A stretch of DNA of 64,000 bases from Chlorophyllum brunneum (GCA_963576785.1 OY756144.1:1674001-1738000); one strand, 5' to 3'. Shown: positions 1-12,337, counted from the first letter of the stretch. The notes: generated by a model from the letters alone, not told the origin. Made by a program: numbers and translations.

Positions 1-53
1 GTTCAAATCTAGAAACGAATTTAAGTTCAGAGCGACGAGTTTTACAAAATTGC

Positions 54-1650
54 TCACTCGGTCTTGCCACCCTTGACGTGCATATCGGGTTCGCGGAGAG
101 CAAAAGGATTAACGTCCTTACGCGGGTCGAGATTGGCTAGACTGTGATTCACGAAGCGGTGGGTGGATTCATCAGATCTCACAGCGTAAATGACGTCAAG
201 TAGCTTGGCATCCTGGGGTAAGCGCCAATAGTCTATGGCGATCTGAGGTGCTGGCATGTCGCTCCTTCATGTATGATGAGTTCGTCGTGTAGAACACCAT
301 AGCTTGAGTAGCTTACCATTCCGGGATGAGACCCGCTTCTATGTCAGCAATGCAACGAGTACTGAGAATGTATGAGACTCGGATAAAGCGAAGGAAACCA
401 GAGAACGCACTAAGTATAGACTGCTTCCTCCTCGAGATAGCCAACAAAACGATGACAAATTTGAGGCGAGACCAGGTAGGACAGGACTGAAAGTCTATAT
501 TTAGCTGAGCATCGACCCGGAGATGAGGCTGGACGTACAAAAGAGGTTGTAGAAGACTCCTTGGGCTCCAAGGATCATGGCCCTGAAAAAGAGTGATGGT
601 TTGCGCATGTGCATAAACGTCCTACACGGAACAGTCAGTGACAGTAACAGTCTATTAGCGAAAAGACCACAAACGGACATGAGGTGCATTCTCTCGTTTT
701 CGGCTTCTTCGAGACAAGTGTGTATCCTACAACATCATGAGCTAACAGCCAATCGAGCCAATCGACCCCCGGGAAACAACGAACCATCCACCATCGCGGC
801 GCTAGAGATTAAATCAATACGGGATAATGACTCTTAGATCCCTAGGCTTACCATCAGACGTAGACTAGTCAAGTGGCGTAGAGTTGCAGCGACCATCCCG
901 GGTACTCCAGCGATGCTTTCCAGGAACAAAATCCTCTGCGAATGGTTGTTTCAGTAAACCCTGAGCAAACCCGGGAGCACAAAAAAACCTACGCTTAGCC
1001 AAGCCTTTTCATCCATGAGACGACCAGCTCGACGAAGCTCGGCAATTGACATTTTGGGATCAATGGGACCCTCGACATGCTTGTATCCTGAAACCCAATC
1101 GAATAAGGTACGAGCGACCTTCACAAAGCCATAAGCAATCTTGTCAGAAACCGTCCGCCCTTCTCTGTGAATGACCTAAAGGAGCGAAGAGATCATTTAG
1201 GACTTTCGTGTGTTGATTCAAATTATTCGACATGCCTTCACGGCTTTGAGCTCGTCTGAGGAGTAAACGGGGTGGAAGAGCACCCAGTCACCGTGCACCA
1301 TTGTTGGAACAGTGCTAACGGCACTCTGCTTTGTGAGCTCTGATGGTTCACCGGCTGGGGTTGCTGGGGTAACCCGATCCTCTATGACCTAATGAGTAAA
1401 TCAAGAATGGGATAAGAGAAAATGAAAGCATACGATAATGTCGTTCTGAGGCTTGCTTCTGGGCAGCAGAATCACTCAATGTATTTGCTCTACTGCTGGA
1501 AGTCAGGAATGTCCGTCGAGGCCCTGCCGTGGTAGGATAGACACAAGGTCGCCCAAACTGGAGCAGTGTCAACATCGCACCGGCATTGCGCATTGGCAAC
1601 GTCGTGCGGCGTATAATAGAGGAACTGATTGCAGGGGTAGTTTGAAGCAT
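54..1650 (-). CDS. AOX: Alternative oxidase, mitochondrial
   Basis: Di-iron ubiquinol oxidase of the inner mitochondrial membrane that bypasses complexes III and IV. I could join ten exons with consistent phase, in minus-strand order 1650-1434, 1381-1236, 1175-993, 935-852, 801-785, 726-679, 621-539, 486-411, 361-317 and 264-54. They give 369 residues, the usual fungal AOX length. Visible signatures are [23 protein letters not shown] (iron ligands Glu and His), [26 protein letters not shown] and [14 protein letters not shown] near the C terminus. The N terminus is Ser/Thr/Arg rich and suits a mitochondrial presequence. The start MLQTT is preferred; an in-frame ATG 11 codons upstream is possible. 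Two oddities: exon 5 is only 17 nt, and the intron at 1176-1235 uses a GC donor in a perfect AAG|GCATGT context. Assignment is very secure. Confidence 0.96.
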
Positions 1651-4648
1651 CTTGTAACGGTGTACAGCATCCTTCAACCACAAGCTTGTTATATAGGCCC
1701 TAGCTGTGTCCAGACCAATCTGTTCATCCTTGAAGAGTTCCGAGAGATTCCGATTTCTGAGTCATCAATCCGATCACTACCGGAACTCTGGACAAAACAC
1801 CTTGGTCTAGCAAAGAGGTTATGGTTATGAAAGTAACCAACATATCATGACGACAGCATCAGCATCGAAGATAAAAAGGTTGAGGAACCTTCGATAACCG
1901 CGCTGATGGTTGAACCTGGTATATATGCGTCAACACAAACCCTGTGCAACCATAACAAATAAGCTCCGGGCACCCCGCGACCTCTGCTTCATGGGCATCC
2001 ATATGTGTCTAGACCTTACATTGCAGTACAACAGAGAGGAATGCACCTTTGGTAGCCTCTTCGACTAACTCATTGTGAGTCAAAGCGTGAACCAACACGT
2101 GCACTTAGGGCCCACTAACCCAGGATCATGACAAACGCGCTTGAGTCGTTCCAAAATTCCTCCATTCCCTCCTCTTAGCCATGAACAAATGGGAGCTCTG
2201 GACGGAGTAGAAAGTGACGCATCTGGCGACCAAGCGCTAGGGTCCTCCGCCTTAAATACGTTCTACTTGGGATCTAGGCCTGGCCATCCACACGGCCCAC
2301 ACCTGGAAGTTGATTCGAGGCTCAAATGTAGCCCTCTTTCAACGAGCTCTTGAATTACATCTCAGATCCCAAGGAGTAATAACAACAAGAGGTTCGATTT
2401 CCCCCCTGTCAACCTATCAAGCATCTTGTAGACTAGAATGGCCATGGATGTCTGAGGACCGCGAACAATCCAGTATACGTCTTCTTCTTTTTTGATCACG
2501 ACCAAGTGCTATGGGGGGACGGAGGTACCTGTCCACTCCGAAGCAGATGGTGCTTCCATGTCCTCTGCCATGCGATACCACCACTGACCTCCAATCCGGG
2601 GTCGATTCCATGATTATTCAGCGCTGTTATCCACAGGCAGGCTCATTAACTACCGGGTACTCGATTTCCAGCTTATCAGAGGCAGGCTCCAAGTGAACCC
2701 CTGTGACCCTAACGAGGCAGCCTCTGTCGCTACCCGTATCTCCAGGCACTGCCTGAGGAACATCACACCAGTATGCATGGGCCCGTGAATCAGACATATA
2801 CGAATGAACTCTGGCTATGCAGAGTTGCTTCCCGCGAAATGGAAGAGCGGCCAGATACTTATTGTGTCGCAGTACCGGAATGGGATTGGCAACGTCAATG
2901 CTCATCAGCTTCCATTCCGCAGGAGCTCGCCAGTCACCGGTCAATCTACTTCACGTGAAACAGATGCGCAACCAATAAATCATATACTCGTAGCCAGCCA
3001 GCTAGGATTAAATCAGAGATTGAATACCCATATTTCAGGCCTCCTTGGTTTGTGGTCAGTCCAGGCTACTTTGGGTTTCCTTGGAGAGTTACTGGCCAAA
3101 TTGCCGTCGCTCTGCGGGATCCGTATTCATGCCCCAGTCTAAGAGAGTTTCGGACTATGCGAATTGCTTGAGACGACGATGCATCCAATCCCAATACCGT
3201 GGCTCGTAGCAGATCGATCGACGGTCGCCTCGGAAGCAGCTAGCATTCACCCATAGTATCGCTCACCAGTCAAAACCATGTATTCCGGCGATGTGGGTTC
3301 TCATATGCCCTGAACTGGCGTCAATGTACACGAGGCCACTAATTACATGAGGAAGCATCCAGTCGACAATGACACAACGGCTGCAGTCGCAACACCACAG
3401 TTCATTAATGCTACGACAGTATCCTTGTGAGACGCACTGTATCATGAAATTACAGTCAAATCGGGTCGCTAGATTTACAGCAGACGTAGTGACAGGGGCG
3501 ACCGAAGCAATCCGTGAAGCCAGTTACACAAAAATGGCAACAAACTTTTTGGGCACTGGAGCAAAGCCCGTTCATGTATGCGGTGAACTTGGGAGGATAC
3601 CCTCGGTGACGTGACTTCAGTACGATCGCACGACACGGAAGGGGTAAGATCTGGTCCGTCTGTGATGCCTCAGAAAGGTCAGAATAGACTTCGAATTCTA
3701 CGAGACGTTCCCGCGAAACCAGATCAATTGGACAAGCCTGCTGAGGCTGGCTGCGTGTTTCGATCATGGTCCCGCATGCCATGAAGGAGACACACTGGCG
3801 TTAAAATAAGCCTGGCGCCGATATGGAAGTCATCCAAGAAGCAGGAGACCTCGTTGTGTATTCCTTTTCCACGCTTCTGACTGACGAAATGTCCGGCAGC
3901 ATTTTGATGTGGGGAACTGAGATCTTTCTGTTCCTGGGCCAAGTGGTTGTGCTTAGGGCAGAAGAACCGGACTGCAATGATTGGGTTTGTGTCGACAAGA
4001 GTTGCGTGTGGTTTGGCAACGGACAAGAAGAGTCCATTACCATCCCATTTACGCGTGTTGCATATGCCGGGGGTGCATAACGAGTATAAGCACCGAGAAT
4101 ATGTATGCGTCCATAGAACTACACTGTTCTGCTGGTTGAATGATCATGATGGAGAGATTCAAGCTCGAAACGGCACAGTTCCACCAGTGCGTTGTTTGAC
4201 CTTGGCTGACGAGTACAATACCGATGTAGTGCGCAAGGGATAGGATACGTGGGACGACACACACTGCAGCAGTGGTACCGCTGCTCGCTGGACAAGGGGG
4301 CATGTGCGTGCAGAAAACATAGACCGAAATAGCAGGCAACATTTGTTTCCAGAAAAGGATGGGGTTGCTAATTCAGGCAATGGCTTGAGATGAATTCATT
4401 GTCCATGAGGTCGGCGGCTGAACCTCCCTCAGCTGGTTTCTTCCCTCTTTCACCCTTTATAAGCTCGCAAGGCCAGGGAAAGCCCTATGTAAGTCTCCAG
4501 CCCACCTCTAGATCCATATCTCGCTCATTCACTCTCAATGCTGCCCAAAATAATCAACAGCTACTCTTTCTCGCCGACGTACACTCCGTCATGCTCTAGA
4601 CAGCCCATACGGCGACCACATCTACAAACTAGTCATCTGAACGCTATC
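1651..4648. other. Gene-poor interval between AOX and the HTH gene
   Basis: About 3 kb with no gene I can recognise. Short open stretches occur on both strands (for example minus 2627-2944, minus 3456-4043, plus 3823-4080) but none joins to another with good splice sites, and none carries a motif I can name. The minus-strand fragments could be remnants of a decayed gene. The last 250 bases include the pyrimidine-rich leader of the downstream HTH gene. Confidence 0.5.
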
Positions 4649-6283
4649 ATGAGCGAAACTTCTTGGAACACAAACTACACCTGTTCTCCTTCTTCGTCCT
4701 TTGAGCAAGTGGACTCTTCATCAATGTTCCCAAATATCAACCCTCGTCAGGCTCACGAGAACTACCCGTCGCCCGCGTCTTCTATTCCATCGCCCTCTCG
4801 AGCCGCCCAACAGGAATCCGTAGCATCTCAGGATCAGTCGTTACCGAGCACTCAAGACAGCCGAGCCAACGATTGCTACTCTTCATCTTACGTCGACTCA
4901 GGCGTCGACCACGAGGGAAGAGTCCTTTCAGGCAGGTTGTCGCGTCTTGAACACAGAGGCCAAAAGCGTCGAGATAGCATACAAAGCCCCTATCCAAGGA
5001 CCAGCTCGGCTCTGAGCCCAGTATGTATCCCGTCACTTGCGCCATCACAGTCGTTTATCTAACAAACTTCACCAGCGCCACTATTCATCCGCCTATGAGG
5101 GTTCAGCGTCCCGACCACAATCGCCTACTTGTCCTCGGGATGATCATTACGGCGTGAACGTTGCTTCAGCAGTTCCCATGATGATGCAAAACCAATCCTA
5201 TCGGCCTTTGACGCCCAGTACCTTAACGCCAAATTCCGTTTTGTCTTACCCTTCCTTTGAAAACCAGTACCCCAGTCATTCACAAATCTCCACCTCTCAC
5301 ACGTATGATCATCGTCCCCCTTCCCCCACCCTCAGCGCTGTTTCATCTCTCTCCGATCTGGGTCATCACGATACTCCAGATGCCCCTCACGACTCACCCG
5401 ATCGTGACCTGCCCTCCCTTGCACGACCAAAGCCCAAGAAAGCCAAGCTAACTAATTCACTGAGGAAGGAAATCTGTCTCTATCAACAGCACCACCCTCA
5501 TCAGAAACAAGAGGAGATCGCTCAGCGCTTTGGCGTCGAGCGGAGTACGGTCAGCAAAATTTTGAAGGAGAAAAAGACTTGGCTCAACATCGAAGATGGT
5601 GTTGCTGAACCACCGCGACATCGGTGAGCGTTGTGCCTCTCACTCCCAGTCCCCAGAGTTATCTTCTTACGCTTGAGTATAGTCCTCCCAAACACCCGAA
5701 GCTTGAGGAAGAGATGCTGTTATGGCTCGAAGAGCTAAGTGAAGGCGGCGAAACAATCACAGATGCCAAGATTCAAAAGAAGGCTTTGGAGATCGCCGAC
5801 GAGCTCAGGAAGAAGTATGGTACCATTGGTTCGGAGAAAGGGAAGGACAAGGACGAGAGCTTCAAGGCCAGTGCTGGTTGGATTGAGAACTTCAAGCGTC
5901 GCCATCATGTGAAGGGTGGGGTGTGGCATGGAAGGCCAAAGCCAGATGAGCCTGAGGTCGACGATGCACAGATGGCTAGTCAGGAGCCTGAGGTGGTACA
6001 CGCCATTCATGACCAACATTATATACACCATACTCAATCCGACCTTTCCCACCCGATGGAAATCGAAGTTCATCATGGAGATGTCGTCATCGTAGAGGAG
6101 TTGCCGAAAGGTGTCCCCAGCAAGGAGGAAGCGGAGAGGGCGTATCACACCTTGACCCACTATCTCGACTCCAACGTTGATACTTTGGAGGGCCTGGGTT
6201 ATAAGCCGGAGCATCGTCAGGCTCTTCACGAGATGTTCCATCATGTGTTCTTCAAGACGTCGGCTCGAACGTCTCAAGCTTAG
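4649..6283 (+). CDS. CENP-B / ARS-binding-protein-like HTH DNA-binding protein
   Basis: Three exons, 4649-5020, 5076-5623 and 5683-6283, splice in phase to 506 residues. The first roughly 240 residues are Ser/Pro-rich and probably disordered. A CENP-B-type N-terminal helix-turn-helix follows (LRKEICLYQQHHPHQKQEEI then QRFGVERSTVSKILKEKKTW). After intron 2 comes the second HTH of the Tc5/CENP-B class (EEEMLLWLEELSEGGETI, then FKASAGWIENFKRRH). There is no DDE endonuclease domain, so this looks like a host DNA-binding protein and not a transposase. The C terminus is acidic and His-rich. An in-frame ATG at 4538 would add 37 residues; I chose 4649 because the extension is low-complexity. Target DNA is unknown. 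Confidence 0.82.
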
Positions 6284-7957
6284 TTTCCCCGTTCTCCTCA
6301 TCGACCCCATCGCATTCTTTGTCTCTCCAGTCTCCCTTCTCTGTATCACGATTCCTGCCTCTTCCCCTCGCCTCCCATATTTTCTGGCTCGCGTACGCAT
6401 ACCGGAACGCTGTATCGTCATGCTCCATCATGTTCCTCTCTTACCTCCCCAATATTCCGCATATCAAATCTTCCGCGCCGCCTGCGCAGAACTACTGTAC
6501 ACATCCGCATTATGATTCTTTCTGACTACGAGCTTCGAGACCCGCGAGGTTTTGTCCCTTGTTACTGCTGTCCTCATTTCATGTACTTGTAGTGGTACGC
6601 CAATATAGATTCTCGGAACAAGAGCTTCATATTAGTGTCATTGGACTTTAAGGTTGCCAACCTTGGATCTTGAAGCTTGAGCGAGTCAGGCTGAATGAGC
6701 CAATTAGTCTAATCGTCAATAAAAAAGCGTAAACCGGCGGAACCACGGTCGCAAGGAGTTACCTTGCACCCAACACCCGAATGTAGCCCAAAACATTCTC
6801 ATCAGGGGGCCTCTCACGTTCAAGAAGACCTGCTAAAACGTCAGAAAAAATTCAACGCCACCACTAGGAAAGCAACCTCGGCATAGGGCGCCAATCGTTT
6901 ACAACCTGCTCCAGGGTCCGGCACGGTGTTTCATGAAATCAGGAAGTCCTATTTACATTTAACTACAACAAAACGTGTTCGGACCTCGTGAGGCATTCCC
7001 CTAGTGGTTTCACGCACCCGCTCCACCCCAAGTTCCCAAGTTCCAAGGAAGGGCTTTCGTACACACAACCTGGCAGCTGCGCCGCACTACATGTCTAGAT
7101 TGGCATTTTCGTAGAAGGGTTCTTCACCCGCCAGAACGAAGATGGCGAGGCAAGGGGGAAAAGATCTCTCAGCGCTAGACCATACGTCCGCAATGGTGCA
7201 CTTAACTTATCTCGTTCTCATGTCGTAGGGACCAGGCCCAAGATGTATGTGTCTCTGCGGTGTTAGCTCAGTCGGCGAGCATTTCGAGTTTACACGTTTG
7301 GTGTATCGTAATATCCGAGGAGAATTACAGATCTGACTCATCCGGCTTCCGGTGGCTTCCAGGAAAGACGCTATGAAAGTCTCCAGTTGATATCCGCGAC
7401 GCTGGCCTTGGGCCTTGGGAGTGGGTCCGGGAGTAAAGGCTGCGTCGATCCATCAGATTGCGGGTGGCGATAATTGTTGCTGGTGTATGCAAATATATTG
7501 TACATAACAAAATAACGCGTTACATTTTAATGCACAATCAAATCCTTCAGTCCAACAGCACTACGGCGAGCAAAGCTAGAGTTGATGTGATAACACTACA
7601 TTGGGTATATATGAGTATGTTCGTCGGAACAGACCAGTGTTACAGGGATTTGCACGTTCAGTCATTGGACAGAAAATCGGCACCGGAACAGGGCCTGATA
7701 ACGAGGTGCGAAAAAGGGAGCAATTTCGAAGAGCGACCAAACAAGCGTTAAAGTCAGTACATTCTGCAAGGGTAGGTGTCATGCGCATAGGTCTAGCAAA
7801 CACGGAGAAGGGAGGGATGATGCCAAGTCAGCTTTGTTTCCGAGGAAAGTTTAGAAGTGTGTGGAAATGGCCATCAATTTATCATCTCCAGAGAAAACTG
7901 AATGCCGCAAGTGGGAGGGCTATCCAAGCCGGCCCAGATCGAAAGAAACCGAGCAAA
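6284..7957. other. Intergenic region, 3' sides of two convergent genes
   Basis: This holds the 3' flank of the HTH gene (plus) and of the Zn2Cys6 gene (minus). I see no coding unit. A tRNA A-box-like string near 7263-7275 has no matching B box or cloverleaf. Open stretches such as plus 7601-7984 lack splice support and motifs. Confidence 0.5.
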
Positions 7958-10900
7958 TCAAGGGGTACTGACATCGTGGGGTGAGTGATGAACATGAGGG
8001 TGATGTTGTGGGTGGTGGGGTGAACCGTTCCTCATCACTTGGTCTTCGTAATGATTGCCATGGTGAGATGGAGATGGGGAGGCGGTGACGCGCAGCGTGA
8101 CCGAGGCCATATGATTAAGCTCGCTCTGCCCCGAACGCGCCGCCTTAAATACTCGACGCATCTCTGTGGCCTGGTCCCCAGCCTCTTCATACGAGGAACT
8201 ATATTGTTCCAGTCCCGCAATACAATTTTGAACTTCGGGCCGGCCAAGTCGTGCCAGTAGAGTCCCCGCTTGTATACAGCTCACGTGCATGACTGCGGGA
8301 TCGAGCCGCTGGGGGCAATGTCAGGGTCCATTTTTGGGCAGAAAAATATGATCTTACCAGGTACCCATTAGATGTTAGGACGCCAGCCTGTGAAGGAGGG
8401 ATTGGCTTTTTATGAGCTCTAAGGGGCTACTACTTACCAGGCCCGCAATGCGCAATGCCCCATGTAATGCTTCATCTGCCACTTTTCGTTTAGCCGATTC
8501 GATCTCGGCAGCATTGGGCGGAGCCATAGCCGTGTTAAGCTCTTTTATCCCGTAATCATCCAGCGCGCTGAACAGGATGATCCACATGACGTGGTATGTT
8601 GCGTCGCTAGCGCAAGATGATACGGCCTGGGCGGCACATCGGTGACTGGAGTTACGATGTTCATGGGTGTTGACTCACAGATACGAAATCCCACTCTCCT
8701 TCAAAATTGCTTGGTACACCAACCAGGTTCAAGAAGTCGTCCCGCCATAAGATAAGTTCCTGAACGAAGCTGTGGAGGTTCTCATATGGAACACCGTCTG
8801 AGTCTGTTGAGGGACGCCACAGCTGTTTAGACATATGACGCGCTGTACGCGCTAATGAATGCGCTGCTCGATAATATCCCTATACTGGATGATTAGTGTC
8901 CTTCGTATTTCCTTGTCGGAGGCCTTACGAGAAACTATATTCAGAGTCTCAGTGATAGAGCGGTAGAACTCCCAAAATAGCGAGGACATACCTCTAATTG
9001 CTCCCGAGGAGAAGGCATCGCAGTGTGAGTGTCGACGAGTTCTGGGTTGACTGGGTCAACGGTGTAGAAATCAATATCATAGTCATAATCATCAAGAACC
9101 GGTTTCCGACGATAATACGCAGAAGCATACGCGTCGGATATACAGGCCATCCACCACGCAAAGATCATTGTTCCTCGGCTCTCTGGGTCTTGAATGTTTG
9201 CCATTACGGACTTGTGATTGATCTGATTTCATAAAAATCAGGGTGTAATCTCCTGTCGATCGGGTCGAGACCTACACCTAGTTCCAACAAGTGCCGGGTT
9301 GCACAGGTCAGCCAAAATCCATGGTATCCTAGAGCCAATTTTTATGATGTCAGAGCCGGGAAATAAACACACGTTGTTGGCGCGGAACTGTACCGGTAGG
9401 ATCGTCGGGGTTTTCTGGTGTGAGACCCATCAGTCAAAAATCGCCCAGGTTGGAGGTGATATACTAACGATTCTGGAGAGGTTCAATAAGGAGACCAATG
9501 ACCACATGCTCGGCCGAAGCCACACGATGCACTTTGAGAGCCTCAGCCAGATCGCGTGCGCGATCTATGAGGGTCTTTGCGAGAAGACTCTGACCACCAG
9601 GTCGTCTGCGGTCTGCCACAAGCAACGGGTGTTCGGAAAACTTAGTACCCCAGGCTAAGACCGTAGCAACCAGGGCGGGATGCAACGGTTTTTCACTAGA
9701 ACTGGATCCAGAATTTATGGGGTTGTATAATTGGAGGCGACTTCGGAATTGAGCGGGATTAAGCAGGGGGAGCCGAGTATGGACTATCTGAAAGAAGACC
9801 TCAACAAGATCGAGCGCGAACCTAGGCCGTAACGAGTCAGTATTGTGGCGATTGTCATAAGAACAAAGTATGGGCGGGAAACGGGCAGTAACGTAGACTC
9901 TGGGAGAGACGACGCAGAATCCGCTTCTGATAACCATCAGTGTAAATTGGGACACAAACTCACTCGGCCTTGAATTTATCGTCATCTAGCTTGTGGGCTA
10001 GTTCACCCCATGACTCATATGGGGATTTAATGAGAGTGGGCGACGTGTAAGGCGTTGGCTCACTGCAAATTTGAATGAGACAAGATACCTATGAGGCTGC
10101 TTGACATACTTGGTGTTTTCGGGAGGCGCAAAGACGAAGTTGAGCACATCGCGGGTTGGGGTGTTGAGAGTAATGCCTGGATGCAAACCGTATCTCACAA
10201 TGAGCGGCTGAGAATGAGGGCCGCTTGCTAGAAAAGAGGTTGGAGAAGTTTGTTCAACGGGCGGAGATACCCTGAATATTGGAACGCTGATCAGTCTACT
10301 TCCGGGACCGATATGAGAGACTGACTGCTTGAGAGGACTAGGATAGGGAACACTTCAAGTTTGAACATCGGCAAAAGATCGTACGAAGGTGGTCAATGAA
10401 GGATATGTGACTGGCACAATCAACAACGCACCTCGAATTTGCGGAGCTAAGATTTCTTCTCCTATTGACGGCCACGCGCTTTTTCTCGCTGGTAGCTTGT
10501 TGCACATAATGTCTACAAGATACCACAAGTTGAGAATCAAATAGGCCCTTGTGCCAAAAGTGGTACAGACGTGCAAGGATAGTTCTTGGACATGCAATGC
10601 TGCCGCACGAGTCAGGACGACATATAGGTCGGAGAAGCGAAGATGATGAAGTACCTGGCACTAGATTTCGCGCACAAACAACGAGTCAATGATTGGGAGA
10701 TGAACGGCTAGTGGGATACCTTCTCCTGGCCAGGGATCCTATTGCACTTGACCTTTCTAGATCTAATCCAGTGTAAGGCGTTGGAGAGTGAGGAAGATCA
10801 TTGGAGCAAACCTGCAGGCATCGCAGGCGGTATTCTGTTTACGAGGTGCAGGCTGAGGTACTGGTAAGGATTTAGCGAGTTCATGAATGTGATTTTGCAT

Positions 10901-10966
10901 AGATTGGTTTGGGAGACTGAGGTCTAGTGGAGAGATTGGAATCAGGAAAGGAGCCGCAGGGAACAA
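7958..10966 (-). CDS. Zn(II)2Cys6 fungal-specific transcription factor
   Basis: Binuclear zinc-cluster regulator with a fungal_trans (PF04082-type) middle domain. The zinc cluster is built across five exons: 10966-10812 (NTACDACR), 10756-10720 (KVKCNRIPGQEK), a 6-nt exon 10660-10655 (Cys-Gln), 10599-10571 (HCMSKNYPCT) and 10512-10432 (HYVQQATSEKKR). All six cysteines are present. The regulatory domain is seen at about 9830-9470 (LDLVEVFFQIVHTRLPLLNP, then HPALVATVLAWGTKFSEHPL, then VIGLLIEPLQ). Later exons near 9200-8990, 8920-8700, 8587-8440 and 8290-7958 carry the rest and end in a His/Pro-rich tail. ATG at 10900 is an alternative start. Exact borders of the middle exons were not all solved. 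The regulated pathway cannot be told from sequence. Confidence 0.85.
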
Positions 10967-11319
10967 TAGAGGATAGTACTCGGCTGGTGTGCAGGCGGGG
11001 CGGCTGGGTTGTCTCTGTGGGGACTGTCACTCTGCATGGTGGGCGAGCGCTGGTAGAGAGAGGGACAGGGAGAGAAGAAATGAAATTTGATAGAGGAACA
11101 GTACTTATATATGCGACGGATATGGGTAGGAAACCTCGGCTTATATACCGATCCTCCTGAGATGGCAAATCCTGTCACCCCATGCATCACCCCCTCTACG
11201 GCGCCTCATGTTTTGGTCTATCACGGATCGCTGTAGGGTGCTATACTGCCTGTCTTCTTGCCCAGCCGACCCATACTGCGTCTGCCAAGCCAGAACCCGG
11301 GCTCGCTCTGCCTCCCACA

Positions 11320-11465
11320 CAATGTCACACCGTCACACAGGGTTTGCTTCGGAGCCGAGGATTTTCAGTCACACCCCCGACAAGGTGCGTCTCTCACGTC
11401 CAGTCACAGGCTGTCACAAAACGTCACGTCACCTGTTGTCAAACTTTTCGCCACCTGTGTCACTG
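11320..11465 (+). promoter_or_regulatory. Cluster of GTCAC elements upstream of TOM22
   Basis: Eight copies of GTCAC lie on the plus strand at 11324, 11332, 11368, 11403, 11413, 11423, 11428 and 11459, all within 140 bases just upstream of the TOM22 start. Two adjacent copies form ACGTCACGTCACC, whose complement contains CRE-like TGACGT. This suggests binding by bZIP or bHLH factors, but the factor is inferred only. The region lies between TOM22 and the divergent Zn2Cys6 gene. Confidence 0.45.
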
Positions 11466-11491
11466 ACCCGAATCCACCGACGAGCAACACC

Positions 11492-12029
11492 ATGGTCAAA
11501 GTCGAAATTGTCGAAGAAAAAGAAGTCGTAAACTCTCCCTACAGCTCTCCATCCTCTTCCCGCACAAACTCAACAGACTCTCTCTCTTCCATTGTGTCCG
11601 ATGTTTCTGTCGAGGAGTCCTTCCTCGACCGTGTTGCTGCCCTCGTCGACATTGTCCCTCCCACCACTCGCCACTCCATCTCTTCCAAGGTCTCGAAGAC
11701 AGCCTCTTTCATTAAAAAGGGTGGCAAAGTCGCAGGGAATATCGTGTGGATTGTCACTACATCTGCCCTGCTCGTGGCATTACCCCTAGCTCTTAGTCTG
11801 GAAGACGAAGCCAAAATTGTGGCTCAGGAGAAGGAGATGCTTGAGCAGCAACAGGGCGCGCAGCAGGTACGTTCTTGCCCATGTGGCATGTACCCACCAT
11901 GTTTTGGGCCATTCTTTCCCGCGTCGACGTCATTTAACCGTATTTTTCTTATAGATGCTTTCGCCTTCCATGTACCCGCCAAATTCCACTCAGCAGCAAC
12001 CGAAAGCACTCGTGCCTCCCGGCTTTTAG
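11492..12029 (+). CDS. TOM22: Mitochondrial import receptor subunit Tom22
   Basis: Central receptor and organiser of the TOM complex in the outer mitochondrial membrane. Two exons, 11492-11866 and 11955-12029, give 149 residues, typical for the family. The acidic, Ser-rich cytosolic N terminus starts MVKVEIVEEKE. The conserved segment DIVPPTTRHSISSKVSKT comes before the single tail-anchor membrane span (IVWIVTTSALLVALPLALSL). A short Gln/Pro-rich intermembrane-space tail ends in VPPGF. The ATG has a good context (ACACCATGG). It is divergent from the Zn2Cys6 factor, about 525 bases apart, and convergent with NDUFA9. Well supported. Confidence 0.94.
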
Positions 12030-12337
12030 ATTCTCCTCCAGATTTAAGATACTTTCGCATAATATACTGTCGCACACCCCACTCTGCTGTCTTTCTTTGC
12101 TGTATGGCCATGGACACTCCTCTTCGTCGGATTTCCAGATGAGCTGCTCAATTATGTTAGCACATTCTCATTACATTGGCTCCACTATGCGTTGTCTTCC
12201 TATCTCATCTACATATGCTACATTCTTGAATCTCTCATGAACTGCGGATCGTCATTAGTTCCAGTATGATGGTTCGAGGCACGCGTTGGATGCTGTCTAT
12301 TAATAAAGAGGAATACACGCAGAACTTCTGTATTTGA
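12030..12337. other. 3' intergenic region between TOM22 and NDUFA9
   Basis: About 308 bases between the convergent stop codons of TOM22 and NDUFA9. It contains an AATAAA-like string near 12301. No gene is seen. Confidence 0.5.

Noticed and set aside
7255..7320. tRNA A-box-like string (TAGCTCAGTCGG)
   Set aside because: No B box (GGTTCRANNCC), no anticodon stem and no acceptor pairing within 90 bases.
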